The position numbers and the translations under genes are program-made. A stretch of 64,000 nucleotides of DNA from Pararhizobium capsulatum DSM 1112 (GTDB lineage Bacteria; Pseudomonadota; Alphaproteobacteria; Rhizobiales; Rhizobiaceae), in NCBI RefSeq assembly GCF_030814475.1, contig NZ_JAUSVF010000002.1, positions 372,001 through 436,000 on the forward strand. Reading direction: 5' to 3'. The number at the start of each line of letters is the position of its first letter. Position 1 is the stretch's first letter. This document shows, piece by piece, positions 63,659 to 64,000 of this stretch. Below the pieces are notes generated by a model. That model did not search any database, was not told the origin of the DNA, and was given only the letters and a program-made list of their open reading frames with translations.

Positions 63659-64000
63659 ATGACGGATTATCTTCACGGCAAGACGGTATTGATCACGGCG
63701 GCAGCTCAGGGCATCGGTCGCGCCTCGGCGCTTGCCTTTGCCATGGCCGGTGCCAAGGTCCATGCGACCGACATCAACATGGATGTGCTTTCCGAAATCG
63801 CCGGAAAAGACGGTATTGTCACCCATAAGCTCAATGTGCTGGATGAAGATGCCGTGAAGGGTCTGGTCGCCGAGATTGGCGCCATCGATGTGCTGTTCAA
63901 TTGCGCCGGCGTCGTCCACGGCGGCACCATTCTGGACATGCCGGACAAGGATCTGGAATTCGCGTTCGATCTCAACGTCAAGGCGATGATCCGCACTATC
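63659..64000 (+). CDS. SDR-family dehydrogenase, N-terminal part (2-keto-3-deoxy-L-fuconate dehydrogenase candidate)
   Basis: The first 114 codons of an SDR gene cut by the window end. The Rossmann motif reads TAAAQGIG near the N-terminus (MTDYLHGKTVLITAAAQGIG), followed by HATDINMDVL, LNVLDEDAV and FNCAG (normally NNAG). The start region resembles 2-keto-3-deoxy-L-fuconate dehydrogenases of the L-fucose route. The catalytic YxxxK lies outside the window. It follows the MaoC gene by 12 bp in the same operon, and it probably oxidises the dehydratase product. Confidence 0.75.
   Translation, partial: MTDYLHGKTVLITAAAQGIGRASALAFAMAGAKVHATDINMDVLSEIAGKDGIVTHKLNVLDEDAVKGLVAEIGAIDVLFNCAGVVHGGTILDMPDKDLEFAFDLNVKAMIRTI

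Overview
This window looks like a replicon (chromosome, chromid or large plasmid) of a Rhizobium/Agrobacterium-type alphaproteobacterium. GC is high. The window is dominated by catabolic operons that each pair an ABC transporter with enzymes and a GntR, IclR, AraC or XRE regulator. It also carries two copies of a palindromic repeat resembling the Rhizobium-specific intergenic mosaic element (RIME) and homologues of typical rhizobial pathways (oxidative L-arabinose, L-fucose, pobA/pobR). No rRNA, tRNA, CRISPR or replication gene was seen.

Layout. (1) 1-9.4 kb: an oxidative sugar / sugar-acid locus. An AraFGH-type transporter runs leftward from a GntR gene. Rightward are a DgoD-type galactonate dehydratase, an SDR dehydrogenase, an IlvD/EDD-type L-arabinonate dehydratase, a keto-deoxy-sugar-acid dehydratase/aldolase and a second GntR gene. 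(2) 9.7-21.5 kb: an organosulfur island. An Eis-like acetyltransferase and an SsuD-like monooxygenase face a peptide-type ABC transporter followed by DszC-like and DszA/NtaA-like flavin enzymes. (3) 21.7-30.6 kb: small stress and aromatic genes. These include a DLH-family hydrolase, a divergent XRE/NAD-epimerase pair, a winged-helix/TPR regulator, a frameshifted pobA with its AraC-type regulator, a D-threonine-aldolase-like enzyme and a small membrane protein. (4) 30.7-37.9 kb: a BMP-type nucleoside/base ABC transporter with an amidase and a cytosine-deaminase-family enzyme that has an altered active-site residue.

(5) 38.4-45.9 kb: one giant leftward gene of about 2480 codons, made of a DMFase-like domain, DUF4082 domains, cadherin-like/VCBS units and Ig-like repeats, with near-identical internal DNA repeats. 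(6) 46.5-52.7 kb: an amino-acid-type ABC transporter followed by a HutC-type regulator, a BtpA-family TIM barrel, an AllA-like protein, a PfkB kinase and a DoxX protein. I do not recognise this combination as a described pathway, and it is the best candidate for a new catabolic system. (7) 52.88-54.38 kb: a complete IS5-family element with a passenger ORF, inserted at the CTAG edge of a RIME-like repeat. (8) 54.5-64 kb: an IclR-controlled sugar cluster (MalEFGK-like transporter, lactonase, enolase-superfamily dehydratase, mutarotase, Gfo/Idh/MocA dehydrogenase, MaoC protein and an SDR cut by the window end). It matches the non-phosphorylative L-fucose (or L-rhamnose-like) route.

All functional calls come from motif and family recognition by eye. 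Substrates are inferred from gene context unless stated otherwise.
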